A stretch of DNA of 64,000 nt from Closterium sp. NIES-65 (Eukaryota; Streptophyta; Zygnematophyceae; Desmidiales; Closteriaceae), in NCBI GenBank assembly GCA_948144175.1, contig CANXME010002190.1, forward strand, positions 1 to 64,000, written 5' to 3'. Positions 34,274-45,500 of the stretch are shown piece by piece; position 1 is the stretch's first letter, and each line of letters opens with the position of its first letter. The notes below the pieces were generated by a model. The model searched no databases. It was not told the DNA's origin and saw only the letters and a list, made by a program, of their open reading frames with translations. A program made the position numbers and the translations under genes.

Positions 34274-37200
34274 TCAATTCGAGACCTCCAAATGAGGAGG
34301 TGTGGGTGACGGTGGGGTGAACCCAGGCATAGGAACAGGTCTAATCTCCCCCGTCTCTTCATCGTCTGAGTCTCTCGAAGGGTGATGCAGCAAGAAGGGT
34401 TCCCGGGAAGGGTCAGGGGGAGAGAGTGAGGAGGAGGAGGCGGTTGAAGCTGCGATGAACCTTGGAGTGGGGAAGTGGGAGGGAGGGAGAGTGGGGATGG
34501 AGGTGGATGGGGTGACCGAGGGAGGGAAGGAGGAGAGGGAGAGTCCGGGAGGGTGGAGTGCAGTAACCGGGTTTGTGGGAGAGTGGGGAGATGGAGAGGA
34601 GAGGGAGGAGGAGGAGGAAGAGGAGGAGGTGGAAGAAGAGGAGGAGGGTCGGAAGGGTCTGGTTCTCCTGCTGCTTCCAGATGAGGAATTTGAGGTGTTG
34701 GGTGCGGTGGAAAATGGATTGGAGGAGTTGGATGCGGTGAGCAGGGGTGGGAGGGGAGAGAAGGAGCGGATGAGGGGGTAGAGCAGGGAGGAGACAAAGA
34801 GAGCAGTCGAAGCAGCGACAGAGGAAGAGGAGGCTAGAGCAGCAGCGGTAGTGGTGGTGGTGGAGGAGGAAGCGGAGGTGAGAGGAGGAGGGGAGGAGGG
34901 GGAGGGGTGCATGGGGGGGTGTGCGTCTCGCTTGCAGACGGGGCAGAAAGGGCGGCGGGTGGTCAACCACTGGTCAACGCAGTCAACGTGAAACTCTGCA
35001 GGCAAGAAAGGAGAAAGAGGTATTGGAGAAAAGCAGAGCAAAGCCAGAATGAAGTGAGTAGAGAGGCAGAACGGGTGGCGGGTGGTCAACCACTGGTCAA
35101 CGCAGTCAACACGGAGCTCTGCAGGTAACGTGCAGACAGAAATTGGAGCCGTGCAGACAGAGAAATAGGAGCCGTGCAGACAGAGAAATTGAACAGCGAA
35201 CAGACAGAAGCCACGTGTAATGAGGTTATTTGAGAAGCCACATAGAGACGCCTCAAAAATAACCTCATTACAATTGGAGCAGTGCACAGCGAACAGAGAG
35301 CTGTGAGGATAACGAGGCGGCATGGGCAGTGGGTGGTCAACCCGTGGTCAACTCAACGCAGTCAACCATTGGGGAGACTCTGCAGGCGGAAGGAGCGAGA
35401 GAGGTACTGGGAAGAACAGCGAAGAAAGAGAGAGTCAATGGAGAGGCAAAACGGGCACTGGTCAACCATTGGTCAACACTGGTCAACCACAGGTCAACCA
35501 CTGGTCAACTCATCATGCGAGCAGGGCAGAAGGCACAGCCTACCCCCCCACTCATAGTCCTCCAGGCAAATCGCACACATCTCCATCTCCCTGCCCCTTG
35601 GCCCCCCTGCTGCCCTCCCTGCTACCTATCCCCCTCTTGACTCACCGTGCTATCATATCACCCCGCTCACTCACCATGCGAGCAGGGCAGAAGGCGCAGC
35701 CTATCCCCCCACTCATAGTCCTCCAGGCAGATTGCACACGTCTCCATCTCTCTGCCCCCTCCCTCTCCTCCCCCTGCTTCCACTGCTCCCTCTGTCCCCT
35801 CTCCTCCCTCTCCTCCCTCTCCTCCCTCTCCTCCCTCTCGTCCCTTTCCTCCTTCTCCTCCCTCTGCTCCCATTGCAACAGCAGCATCGTCACTACTAGT
35901 ATCACTACCGATACAATCACCACTGCTACAATCACCATCCTCGCTTCCATCTGCAACTGACACAGCCACACACCCTCTGGGTAGCAGTGGCCTGCTTTCC
36001 TCCGCCTGCTCCGGTGCTACAGCTGCTGCTACAGCTGCTACAGCCGTAGCTCGTCCTGCTGTTCTTTCCCTCCCTAATTCGCCTTCCTCTGGTGATGCTA
36101 CAGCTGCTGCTACAGATGCTGCTGCAGCCCCGCCTGCCTCCTTTCCACCTACCCCTGTCCCCTTCAACCCTTTTCCCCCACAGCTGCTACAGCCGACCCT
36201 GCTACAGCCACCACCAAATACTGACACACTACCCGAATGCTTCCCTTTTGGCGGGAAAACCAATTCTGGAAGCGCCTTGACCTCCTCCTCTGATAGCCCG
36301 GGCGGCTCCTGACGCGCCGCTAGCAGCCGACCGGCGCCGCCCGCGCCCATGGCTGTGGCGGCGGCTGCTACAGCCTGCCGCAGCCTGTGCCGTCTTATAA
36401 AGAGAAACGAGGCGAGGACTATAGAGAGGGAGAGAAGGGAGACTAGGGATGCGGTAATTACAGACCAGGCCGCATTGTCGAAGGTAGGGAGGAGAACGCA
36501 GATGGGAGGGGGAGATTCCGGGGAGGAGAAGGGGAGAGAGAATGGGGAGAAGGGGGAGGGGAAGGGGGAGAAGGGAGAGGAGGAGGCGGAGGCGGAGGAG
36601 GGGGAGGAGTCGGATGGTTGGGAAAACCCGTTGATGATGTTGATAAGGGCGTGGCCGGAGGATTGAGTGACGAAGACTGCTGGAATGGCGATGCCCCACA
36701 TGTGCCGCCCTGACACTGGGAAGGGGAGAGGGGGGAAGAGGACGGGCGGAGAGAGGGGGTGGTGGAAGGAGGGTAGGGGGAAGCGGTTGATGATGTTGGT
36801 TAGGGCGTGGCCAGAGGATTGAGTGACGAAAACTGCTGGAATTGTGATGCCCTCACATGTGCCGCCCTGACACTGGGAGACGGGTGGGAAGAGAGAGAGG
36901 AGGGTTGTGATGAGGGTGGGTAGGAGAGGAGGTGGGAGTGAGAGATGAAAAATTTATGGCGCTAGTTGCTGGGGAGGGTTGAGTGAGGGGGATTGCGTTG
37001 AGACGTCTCAAAACACTACTTTTATCACGCGGTTATCACGTGGGAGAGGAGGTGGGAGAGGAGGTGGGAGAGGAGGTGGGAGTGAGAGATGGAGAGTGAA
37101 TGGCGCAAGTTGCTGTGGAGGATTGCGTGAGGAGGATTGCGTGAGGAGGATTGCGTGAGGAGAATTGCGTGAGGAGAATTGCTTTGAGACATCTCAAAAC

Positions 37201-38793
37201 ACTACTTATATCACGTGGGAGAGGAGGTGGGAGCGAGGGATGAAGAGTGAATCACGCTAGTTGCTGGGGAGGATTGAGTGAGGAGGATTGCTGGAATGGC
37301 AATACCCCACATGTGCCATTGCCCTCCTCCCTCCCCCCCTTCGACTCCCCCTCCCATTTTCCCCTCCGCCATTCCCCCTCCGCCCTACCCTTTTCAACTC
37401 CACCCCACCCCACCCCATCCCACCCCACCCCACTCCACCCCACGCCACGCCACACCACGTACTCGTTATAAGCCTCTTCCCGGGCTCGTTATCGTACACC
37501 ACCGCGGCCGCGTATCCCGCGCGCTGCGCGTTCAGCGCCTTCACGTCGAACAGGCAGTTGCCCCTCTCTATAAGCACAAACTCCGCCTCCGTAAATCCCT
37601 CCGCCGATTCCCCCGCTGATTCCCCCTCCGCGGATTCCCCCCCCGCGGGATTCGTGAGCGGCTCGCATGCGTCGTAGGGGACGGCGCGGCGGAGCACTCC
37701 GCGCATGCCCGTCGAGGGGATGAGGCCGCCTGGGGGAAGAGGAAAGCGAGGAGGAAGACCGGGCGGAAAGGGAAAGAGCAGCGGTAGGAAAGCGGAATAA
37801 GAAGGGGAAGGGGAAAGAAAAGGGGAAGGAAGGCGGGGGGGGAAAGGGGAGCGGAAAGTGAGTCAACACTCGAGAGCAGAGGGGATGAGGCAGCCTCGAG
37901 TTAAGGGGTGGGAAAAGCGGGTGGGGGGAAAGGGGAAGCGGAAAGTGAGCCACGTAGGTGACAGGCAAGTCAAGATTGAAAGAAGAAAAACACAACAAAT
38001 CGATCGTTACTGTACTAGAGACAGATTGACAACACTGCCATAAAGTTCTATTAGAGACTGAAAAGCGCCTTCAAACGAGTACGTGGCGTTGTTCGGAGCA
38101 ATGATGATGATGACGCCAGCAACTTCTGAGTCGGCTCAAGAGTCTACTTATAAAAACTTCCCAACGCGTGTGTGTGCTTATAAGAGGCGAAAAGAGGAAA
38201 TATTCAGAATCCCATGCGTTCTTATGAAGGGGGGAAAAGGGGGTGGAGGGAGGATGGGGAGGTGTGGGGGGGGGGGGGGGGGGAAGCAGAGGGGAGGGGG
38301 GAGCGGGAGAAGCGGCGGGTGTACCGAACGCGGCGTCAGCGTCTTCAAACGAGTACGTGGCGTTGTCCGGAGCGATCATGATGATGACGCCAGCAACCGG
38401 GGCGACATGCTGACACGCGACTGCTAGGAACGCGACGAGGCAACATAGCGCCTGATTGACCGCCTGACTCCGCGCGTGACTGCACGCGTGACTGCGCGTG
38501 TGACTGCGCGCGGCTGCGTCCCCCCAGCTGCTGCGCGGCTGACTGCGCGCGGAGCCTCGCTTACAACGCTGCTTGGCTAGCAGAGAAGGAGAAGCATCCC
38601 CATACGTAGATATTGAGGATGAGCGGGAGGGGAAGAGGGATGCAAGCACGGGAGAAAGCTGACTGCGCGCCGCATACGGCTCAGGGCCGAGCCTCCTGCC
38701 GTTTTTCGTGATGGCTCTCATTGAAGCAGCTCCGATATATAGCTCTTTGTCGAGTTTCTGGCTGCTAATACGCAAATTACGTGCTGACGCCAC
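34274..38793 (-). CDS. RMR-type PA-TM-RING-H2 receptor, copy B
   Basis: Exons from the 5' end: 38793-38325, 37729-37463, 36709-35675, 34995-34274. All are GT-AG, the phases close, and the product is 830 aa, longer than typical RMRs (about 300-450). Order: a basic N-terminal extension, a hydrophobic signal-like segment (LCCLVAFLAVACQHVAPVAG), PA domain (IMIAPDNATYSF, FVLIERGNCLFDVKA, AAVVYDNEPGKRLIT), membrane helix (VITASLVSLLSLSIVLASF), Ala/Gly-rich linker, RING-H2 split by intron 3 between CSH and FHVDC, and a Ser/Pro-rich tail. A second Met at 38721 is an alternative start. Unlike copy A, exon 1 is in frame. The predicted role is cargo binding in the secretory pathway plus ubiquitin ligase activity. 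Confidence 0.8.
35073..35600 (-). repeat. Decoy copies of RMR-B exon 4 head and exon 3 tail
   Basis: Three copies of the FHVDCVDQWLTT exon head lie near 35073-35119, 35330-35385 and 35456-35517, the last two rearranged into GGTCAAC-rich repeats. A tail copy of exon 3 (ICLEDYEWGGxAVPSALLA-like, decayed) is at about 35515-35600. The real exons are 34274-34995 and 35675-36709. All copies lie in intron 3. Confidence 0.7.
35217..35271. repeat. 55-bp foldback with 18-20 bp arms
   Basis: GTAATGAGGTTATTTGAG at 35217-35234 faces its reverse complement (with two extra A) at 35252-35271, around a 17-base loop. The arms end inward in TTTGAG and CTCAAA, the same core as the small palindromes elsewhere in the window. 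It lies between decoy exon copies in RMR-B intron 3. Confidence 0.8.
36710..37320 (-). repeat. Decoy heads of RMR-B exon 3 and a tandem repeat with palindromes
   Basis: Partial exon 3 heads (MWGIxIPAVFVT) occur at about 36785-36870 and 37255-37320. Between them a roughly 185-bp unit is repeated twice. Each unit has TTGAGACxTCTCAA (perfect at 36998-37011, imperfect at 37183-37198), followed by AACACTACTT and GGGAGAGGAGGTGGG repeats. Confidence 0.7.
38065..38140 (-). repeat. Decoy tail of RMR-B exon 1, broken at a TGAG/CTCA near-palindrome
   Basis: Bases 38068-38122 repeat the end of exon 1 (APNNATYSFE..., compare 38345-38398). They stop at CTTCTGAGTCGGCTCAAG (38123-38140), where unrelated intron sequence starts. 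Confidence 0.75.
38251..38324 (+). repeat. Poly-G tract in RMR-B intron 1
   Basis: An uninterrupted run of about 19 G starts near 38264, inside a G-rich stretch adjacent to the exon 1 donor. It may form a G-quadruplex on the nontemplate side. Confidence 0.7.
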
Positions 38794-39539
38794 GGTCCCT
38801 ATGAACTAAGCTACGTATACCGATGTGAACAGCCGACATCTTGATTTACGCGCACGAGTAGCAAGTTTAAAACTGGGCCGAGTCGACACTAAAGCCGCAT
38901 ACGAAGTCTGAAAATCCAGGAGCAAGGCAGGCGTAGCTAAGAAAACCTAATAATTCAACAGCTATTGACGTGGTGAACTGTTTGTGGTCCGTTGAAGTCC
39001 CCATGCGCCGAATCCAAGAACCTGAGACTGGCAGCAGCGGCAAAAATATCTTCAGCTTGGCTAGAGTGTTCGATAGAATGCGTTGCAGAAAATGTTTGTA
39101 CGGTAGACAAAGGTGCAAAAGGAAGTATACGAGGGTCGGGTGTGTTTTCGGTGAGTGGAACATTCGCACAAGAAGTAAAATCTGTGTATCTGTCAGTGGT
39201 GAACGCCAATGGGATTGCAGGGTCGTGGCACAACGGTTCTTCTGGTTACATCCTAGGCGGCAAAAGGTGAACAGTGTTTCTGTACGGTGACACGCGATAG
39301 AACGAGGTAACAACGCCACAGAGACGACCAACTTGCCAAACCCTGGAAATGGGAAAATGCTGCACCTTCGATAATGCGTTGGGAGCACCGCTCTGGACCG
39401 TAATCAGCCAAACTGCAACGCTTTTGGCTGCATTGAACGTTTTTGCTTCCATCTGACCTGAACAGCTTTGGATGCATTGAACCCTGTTTCCCTGTGTTAC
39501 GAGTGCAATTGATTGAACAAACGATAATTGCACTATCTA
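38794..39539. other. Right end of the duplicated block
   Basis: It is related to 28309-29045 (see there). No gene is identified. The last 100 bases, with a repeated TTGGATGCATTGAACCCTG-type word, lead into retrotransposon sequence. Confidence 0.4.
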
Positions 39540-39779
39540 AGCAAGAATACAATGAGCTAAGGCACGAGCGAAGAATATATAGCGAAACTACAGTGGTAAC
39601 GGTAATGGACTGTGGTTGTCGTGCGACGAGCCTGGGACTGAGGTTGGGAAAGTGTCGAAGCGGAGGCCCGGAGCGCGGGTTACCAGCCGAGCCGTGAGGT
39701 CGGGGTGCGATGTACGCGTGCTACAGTGATGTACGCGTTGAGCAGGGATGCGAAGTAAGGAAAAGGGATTTTCCTTACA
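39540..39779 (-). mobile_element. Candidate 3' LTR of the Ty3/gypsy element (outer end uncertain)
   Basis: Read on the minus strand, the purine tract AGGAGGGGGGCTAG (39780-39793) is followed directly by TGTAAGGAAAATCCC, as expected for a polypurine tract and LTR start. The outer boundary is a guess because the other LTR is not in the window. Confidence 0.4.
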
Positions 39780-39791
39780 CTAGCCCCCCTC

Positions 39792-41667
39792 CTAAGGAGG
39801 TCCTTTTTGCGAAAGAGCGTGGACGTCTCTGAAGTTTCGGCTGCGTAGATATTCGGTGAGAACAGGGTGGTTTTCAATTCTGTCCAGGGGAACCCAGTTG
39901 TCCTCGGTGGGTGTACGGTCTTTCCAGCAGAGCAGGAACTCGATCTTTCGGGCTCCTCGAGGGTCGCGAACTCTGTGGCTCAGGATTTTGTCGGGGGTGA
40001 TGATTGGTTCGGTTGGCGGACGAGCCATGCTGGCTGGGCGATTTCGTGGGAGTTGGCTTGTGGATGGTACGTAAGGGCGAAGCAGGCTGACGTGGAACGA
40101 GGGGCTGACGTACCAGTCAGCAGGGAGGAGGAGGTGCGCGGTGACAGGTGTTATCATATGGCTAATTCGAAATGGCCCGCAGTATCGAGGGCGGAGTTTG
40201 GGGGTGATGGGCAGGCGGAGGTTTTGAGTGTCGAGTAAAATGAGGTCGTCGGGCTGGTAAGTGACAGGTCTGCGGTGGCGGTCAGCGTTGCGTTTAGCGA
40301 TGATGTTTGACTTTTTGATTGCTTCTGCTGCGTTGGTTCGTGCTGCTTGCAAAATCTCAGCGAACTGTTGTGCGCGTGGAACGGGGTTGTCGGGATTCGG
40401 GGTCATGGGTACTGTTGGGTCTTGTCCGTAATTCAGGTAAAATGGTGACTGTTGGGTCGTGGCACATGGGGCGTTGTTGTATGCGAATTCGATGAGTGGC
40501 AATTGCTGTTCCCACGTGTTTGGATCATCACACGTGGCCCTAATGAGCTGTTCCATGGTCTGGTTTGTCCGTTCGGTCTGTCCGTCGGTTTCGAGGTGAT
40601 ACGATGAACTGAACTGTAGGCGCGTGCCGAACTGCTGCCACAGGTTCCGCCAGAAGTTGCTAGTAAACTTCGTGTCTCTGTCGCTGATGATTGATGCTGG
40701 TATCCCGTGCAGTCGAACGACGGTAGAGATGAAGAGGCGGGCTGTTTCTTCGGCTGTGATTGATTTCTTGCAGGCTGCGAAGTGTGCCATTTTCGTCAGT
40801 CGATCGACGACGACCAGGATTGCGTCATTCCCACTCGCCCCGGCCGGTAACCCCGTGACGAAGTCCATCGTCACTTGCTGCCAAGGACGCTCTGGAGGTG
40901 GGATTGGTTGCAACTATCCCGCCGGCCGCTTCCGGGTTGACTTCATGATTTGGCAAGTGGGACACGATGCCACGTGTCGTTGCACGTCGGTCAACATTTC
41001 GGGCCAGTAATAATACCGCTGCAGCTGCTGCCGTATTTTCTCTACTTCGAAATGTCCCGAGGTAACTCCGTCGTGTGCCTCCTGTAACAGTAATTCCCGT
41101 AGTAGTGTGTACCCTGGTACCCAGATGCGTTCGGTCCCAGCTTTTACGTAATAGACTCCCTTGGCTGCTGCGAATTGCTGCGAGTTTCCTCCTGTGAAGA
41201 ATGGATCTGTTTGATATCCGTCGGTAAATAGTCCTGTTAGTAGCGGGCTGGTCTGGGCGAGTAGTATCGCATGGATCTGGGCAGTGGGGCGGGTCAGTGC
41301 GTCGGCGATATTCGAGGCTCCTTTTTTATAGGTGACCGTATAATGGAAATTTGACTCGAGGAAATCGAGCCACCGAATCTGTCGTGGGTTGAGGTGGGGC
41401 TGTGCACAGAGGTACTGTAGGGATCGATGGTCTGTCCGTACTGCTACGTCTGCACCGGTCAAGTAGCAGCGCCACACCTTGAATGCATGCACGATCGCAA
41501 GCATTTCGCGGTCGTGTATCGGGTAATTTCGTTCAGGCGGATGCAATTTTCGTGATTCGTAGGCGATGGGCTGGAGGCCGTTGCCGAAGTCTTGTAACAG
41601 TACGGCTCCAATGGCGATGTCGCTTGCGTCTGTAACAACTTCGAAGGGGCGATGTGGGTCAGCGATG
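39792..41667 (-). pseudogene. Ty3/gypsy pol: RNase H, integrase and C-terminal chromo-like segment
   Basis: Read from 41667 down: end of RT and RNase H (DASDIAIGAVLLQDFG, IHDREMLAIVHAFKVWR, TDHRSLQYL, NIADALTRP), then an HHCC integrase zinc finger (HDGVTSGHF...CPTCQ) and the DDE core (TMDFVTGLP, ISDRDTKFTSNF, QTERTNQTMEQ). The C-terminus KIEFLLCWKDRTPTEDNWVP resembles the chromodomain of chromoviruses. One in-frame TAG lies at 40914-40916. The 5' part of pol (protease, most of RT) is cut off at 41667 by copia element A. Confidence 0.85.
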
Positions 41668-41867
41668 TGTCAAACATTATATATGTTGTTGTAGCTGTTT
41701 AGGCTACAGTGGGTTAGCCTATAGGGGGTACACATTCCTAGGTTTTCATACTTGTACTCATTTCACTGTTAGTTCATTCCATTTTTGTTCAACATGGTAT
41801 AGAGCAGGTCCTTCCTAGGACCGATTTTTTTTTAGGGCCCACCACTACCTACCTACCTACCTACCTG

Positions 41868-42480
41868 CGCCCTAGGGCGCCTCGGCTTTCACGCCCCTAG
41901 AGGCCCCGTCGGCCCCGCGCTCTCGCACCTAGCGGCCTCGGTCGGCCCCTCGCTCGCTTTTAGAGGCCCCGAATCGGCCCCGCGCTTACCCCTAGAGGCT
42001 CGCGTCGGCCCCGCGCTCGTCCTTACCGGCCCCGATCGGCCCCGCGCTCGTCCCTCACGGCCCCGATAGGCCCCGCGCTCGCCCTTAGAGGCCCACGTCG
42101 GCCCCGCGCTCGTCCCTTACGGGTCCGATCGGCCCCGCGCTCGTCCCTCACGGCCCCGATAGGCCCCGCGCTCGCCCTTAGCACCCACGTCGGCCCCGCG
42201 CTCGCCCTTAGCGGCCCCGAACGACCCCACCCAGACCGAGCAGCCTGAACCGAGCCGACCCGAGCCGCCCAGCCCTAACGGAACCGAGCCGCCCGACCCG
42301 AGCCGCCAGCCCTAACCGACCCGAGCCGCCCGAACCGAGCCGCCCGACCCGAGCCGCGCCGCCCGAATCGCGCCGCCCGACCCGAGCCGCCCGACCCGAG
42401 CCGCGCCGCCCGACCCGAGCCGCGCCGCCCTACCTATACCGAGCCGCGCAGCCCTACCTGTACCGAGCCGCGCTGCCCTA
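41868..42480 (+). repeat. GC-rich leader minisatellite of element A
   Basis: About 14 diverged units built on CCGATCGGCCCCGCGCTCG come first, then a shorter series of CCGAGCCGCCCGACCCGAGC words up to the gag start. It lies between primer site and gag, in the untranslated leader. Confidence 0.85.
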
Positions 42481-42512
42481 CCTATCCTACTGTTTTTCCT
42501 ACTGCTGCTATC

Positions 42513-45500
42513 ATGGCTAGCCCTCCTGTCCTAGCCTTCGATACTAAGGGCCGCCCAGTGAAGTTCGACACCTGGCTTGATGACCTACACCTCTTCCTAC
42601 AGCTCACTGCCAAGGAAGACATCTCGCTGTATGATCATGCCTTAGGCCACGCTACTGCTCCTGCTGCTACTGCTGACAGCACTGCCCGCTCACAGTGGCA
42701 GACTCGTGACGCCCATACTCGCTTCGCTATTCGCAACTCTCTGCCGATAGATGAGCGCGAGCACTTTGGGCAGCACAAGACTGCACAGGCACTGTACACT
42801 GATGTCGTTGCCCGCTACTCCTCGCCGGCCTCTGCCGCTCTAGGCCGTCTCTCTCTTCCCTACCTGTTCCCCGACCTAGCTTCCTTCCACACTGTCGCTG
42901 ATCTCATTACCCACCTCCGCACTAGTGAGGCTCGCTTCCGCGCCGCTATGCCTGATGAGTTCCTTGCCAAGAACCCACCCCCGCTCTGGCTCACTCTCTA
43001 CCACCTAGTCACGCGCCTCCCTGACACTCTGCGCTCAGTCAGGGACCACTTCCTAGCTCGCTGCCCCACCGAGCTCACCATTGCCCTCCTCGAGAAGGAA
43101 CTACTTGCAGCTGAGGCTAGCATAGTCGCTGTAGGTGCCTCTCGCGGTGACCCCCGTACCCCGTTCTTTGAGGGGTGTTCTCCCTCCCCCCTTCTTCCCT
43201 CTGTCGCCACTGCTGCTACTGTCGACCTCCTTGGTGCTGAGAAGGTCGGGACTGCGTCTGCTTCGAGTGGGCGCCGTAGCGGCAAGGGCAAGGGGGGCAA
43301 GGGCGGTGGTGGTGACAGCGGGGGTGGCGGTGGTGGGGGAGGTGGTGGTGGCGGGGGGGGTGGCGCGGGTGGGGGAGGTGGCAGCGGTGGGGGAGGTGGC
43401 GGCAGCGGCGGGGGAGGTGGCCGGGGCGGAGGAGGTGGTGGGGGTGGCGGTGGACGAGGCAGCGGCCGGGGTTGGGGTGGTCGAGGAGGTGGTAGCGGCG
43501 GTGGTGGTCGTGGAGGCGCTGGCGGTGGCCAGGGCCAGCAGCACACTCCGTCGCCCCAGGAGGTCCGTGAGTGGTACTCTCAGCACGGGGGGGGGGGGGG
43601 GTGGCCTTAGCTTCACGTACGTCATTCGCACTGGTGACCGCACTGGCCAGCCGTGTGGGGGACCGCACGCCACACAGTGTTGCTTCGCTCGTCTGAACGA
43701 CGCTTGGCGTGTTCAGTTCCCTCAGGCCACTGAGCTGCCCCGCTGGGTTGATCTCCTGAAGAAGGGGATTGATATTTATGCTCTAGACTTTGATGCTATT
43801 CTCACTGCCATGTATGTGATGTCTACTAGTGGAGAGGGTGCTGAGTACCTGAGTGTCCCGCCCGACCCGGGCATTAGGACTAGTGCGTCTGCCGCTCCAG
43901 GTACTCGCGTGTCCGCTACCCCAGGTGCTGGTGAGGCTGCTGCTCTAGGTGCGTGTACGTCTGCCCCCCCTAGTACTGTGTCGACTGCAGCACTGCACAC
44001 CTTCACACTGGACTCAGGTGCTTCTCGCTGCTTCTTTCGTGACCGCACTGCCCTTGATCCGCTTGCTCGGCCAGTTGCTGTCTCCCTTGCTGACCCCTCT
44101 GGGGGTCCAGTCATTGCGACCTCTTCCACTGTCCTTCCCTCCCCTGCATTCCCGTCGGGCACACTGTCAGGTCTCCACCTCCCCTCGTTCTCTACGAACT
44201 TGGTGGCAGGATGTGCACTCCAGGACGGGGGTGTTCACCAGTTCACCCCTGCCTACGAGCGCGTGACACACTGCACGTGTGCTCGTACGTGCCGTCACTT
44301 GGCTACCTTCACTCGGCAGCCGGGGTCGGACCTTTACACACTGACTACTGAGTCCCCTCAGGTTGCTGCGACTGCGTCCGCGTCCGCGTCAGGTCAGCTG
44401 TCCGCCCCCTGCTCGTGTCGCTCTCTAGCGCACGAGACTGTCCTCTGGCACCACCGACTGGGCCACCCGTCTGTGCAGCGCCTTCGTGCCATGCACTCCC
44501 GGTACCTTGTCTCTGGTCTTCCCAGGGTTCTCCCTCCCCTCCCACCCTCGCCTGCTCCTCCCTGTCTTCCCTGTGTCGAGGGGCGGCAGCGCGCCGCTCC
44601 TCACTCCTCGTTTCCCCCGACGACTGCTCCTTTGCAGACGCTCCACATGGACGTGTGGGGCCCAGCCCGCGTCCGTGGTCAGGGTCAGGAGAGGTACTTC
44701 CTGATCGTTGTTGACGACTACTCACGCTCCACCACGGTCTTCCCCTTGCGAACCAAGGGTGAGGTCCCTGATGTTTTGATCCCTTGGATCCGCAGAGCTC
44801 GTCTCCAGCTCAGCGAGCGTTTCCGCTCGGACTTTCCTGTCCTGCGCTTGCACTCTGACAGAGGTGGTGAGTTCTCCTCCGACCTCTTGGCAGCCTACTG
44901 TGCTGAGCACGGCATTGAGCAGTCGTTCACGCTTCCGGCCTCTCCACAGCAGAATGGGGTTGCGGAGCGCCGCATTGGCCTGGTCATGGAGGTCGCTCGT
45001 ACCTCCTTGATCCATGCGGCTGCCCCCCACTTTCTGTGGCCGTTTGCGGTCCGGTACGCTGCGCATCAGCTCAACCTCTGGCCTCGTGTCTCCTTGCCGG
45101 AGACCTCGCCCACACTGCTGTGGACGGGGGAGGTTGGCGATGCGTCACGTTTCCGGGTCTGGGGATCTCGAGCTTTTGTCCGCGATTCGTCTGCGGACAA
45201 GCTCTCCTCTCGTGCTGTTCTCTGCGTCTTCCTCGGCTTTGTTCCGGATGCGCCTGGTTGGCAGTTTTAGCACGCCACCTCGCGCCGGGTCTTGCCCTCT
45301 CAGGACGTCACTTTTGACGAGTCTGTCCCCTACTACCGCCTCTTTCCCTACCGCACTGCCCCGCTCCCACCCCCGCCTCTCTTCCTCGCGCCAGGTGCTG
45401 CTGTCGTAGACCCCCTCCCCCCTCAGGGTGCCGCTCCCTCAGGTATGTCTCACGTAGACCCGGTCGAGCCTGTTGAGGTTGCTGTCGACTCTCGTCCTGC

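Larger units (their letters stand above)
32012..39440 (+). repeat. Segmental duplication, right copy
   Basis: This is the counterpart of 22350-29045. The break at 32011/32012 joins a retrotransposon remnant to the middle of a kinase gene, so this is the derived copy. It differs by a hAT-like MITE (33104-33666), extra exon-copy units in RMR-B, a contracted Ser tract and several small foldback insertions. Confidence 0.85.

Noticed and set aside
42998-43673. Minus-strand Pro-rich and Thr-rich proteins opposite copia gag
   Set aside because: They are antisense readings of the Gly-rich gag tail.
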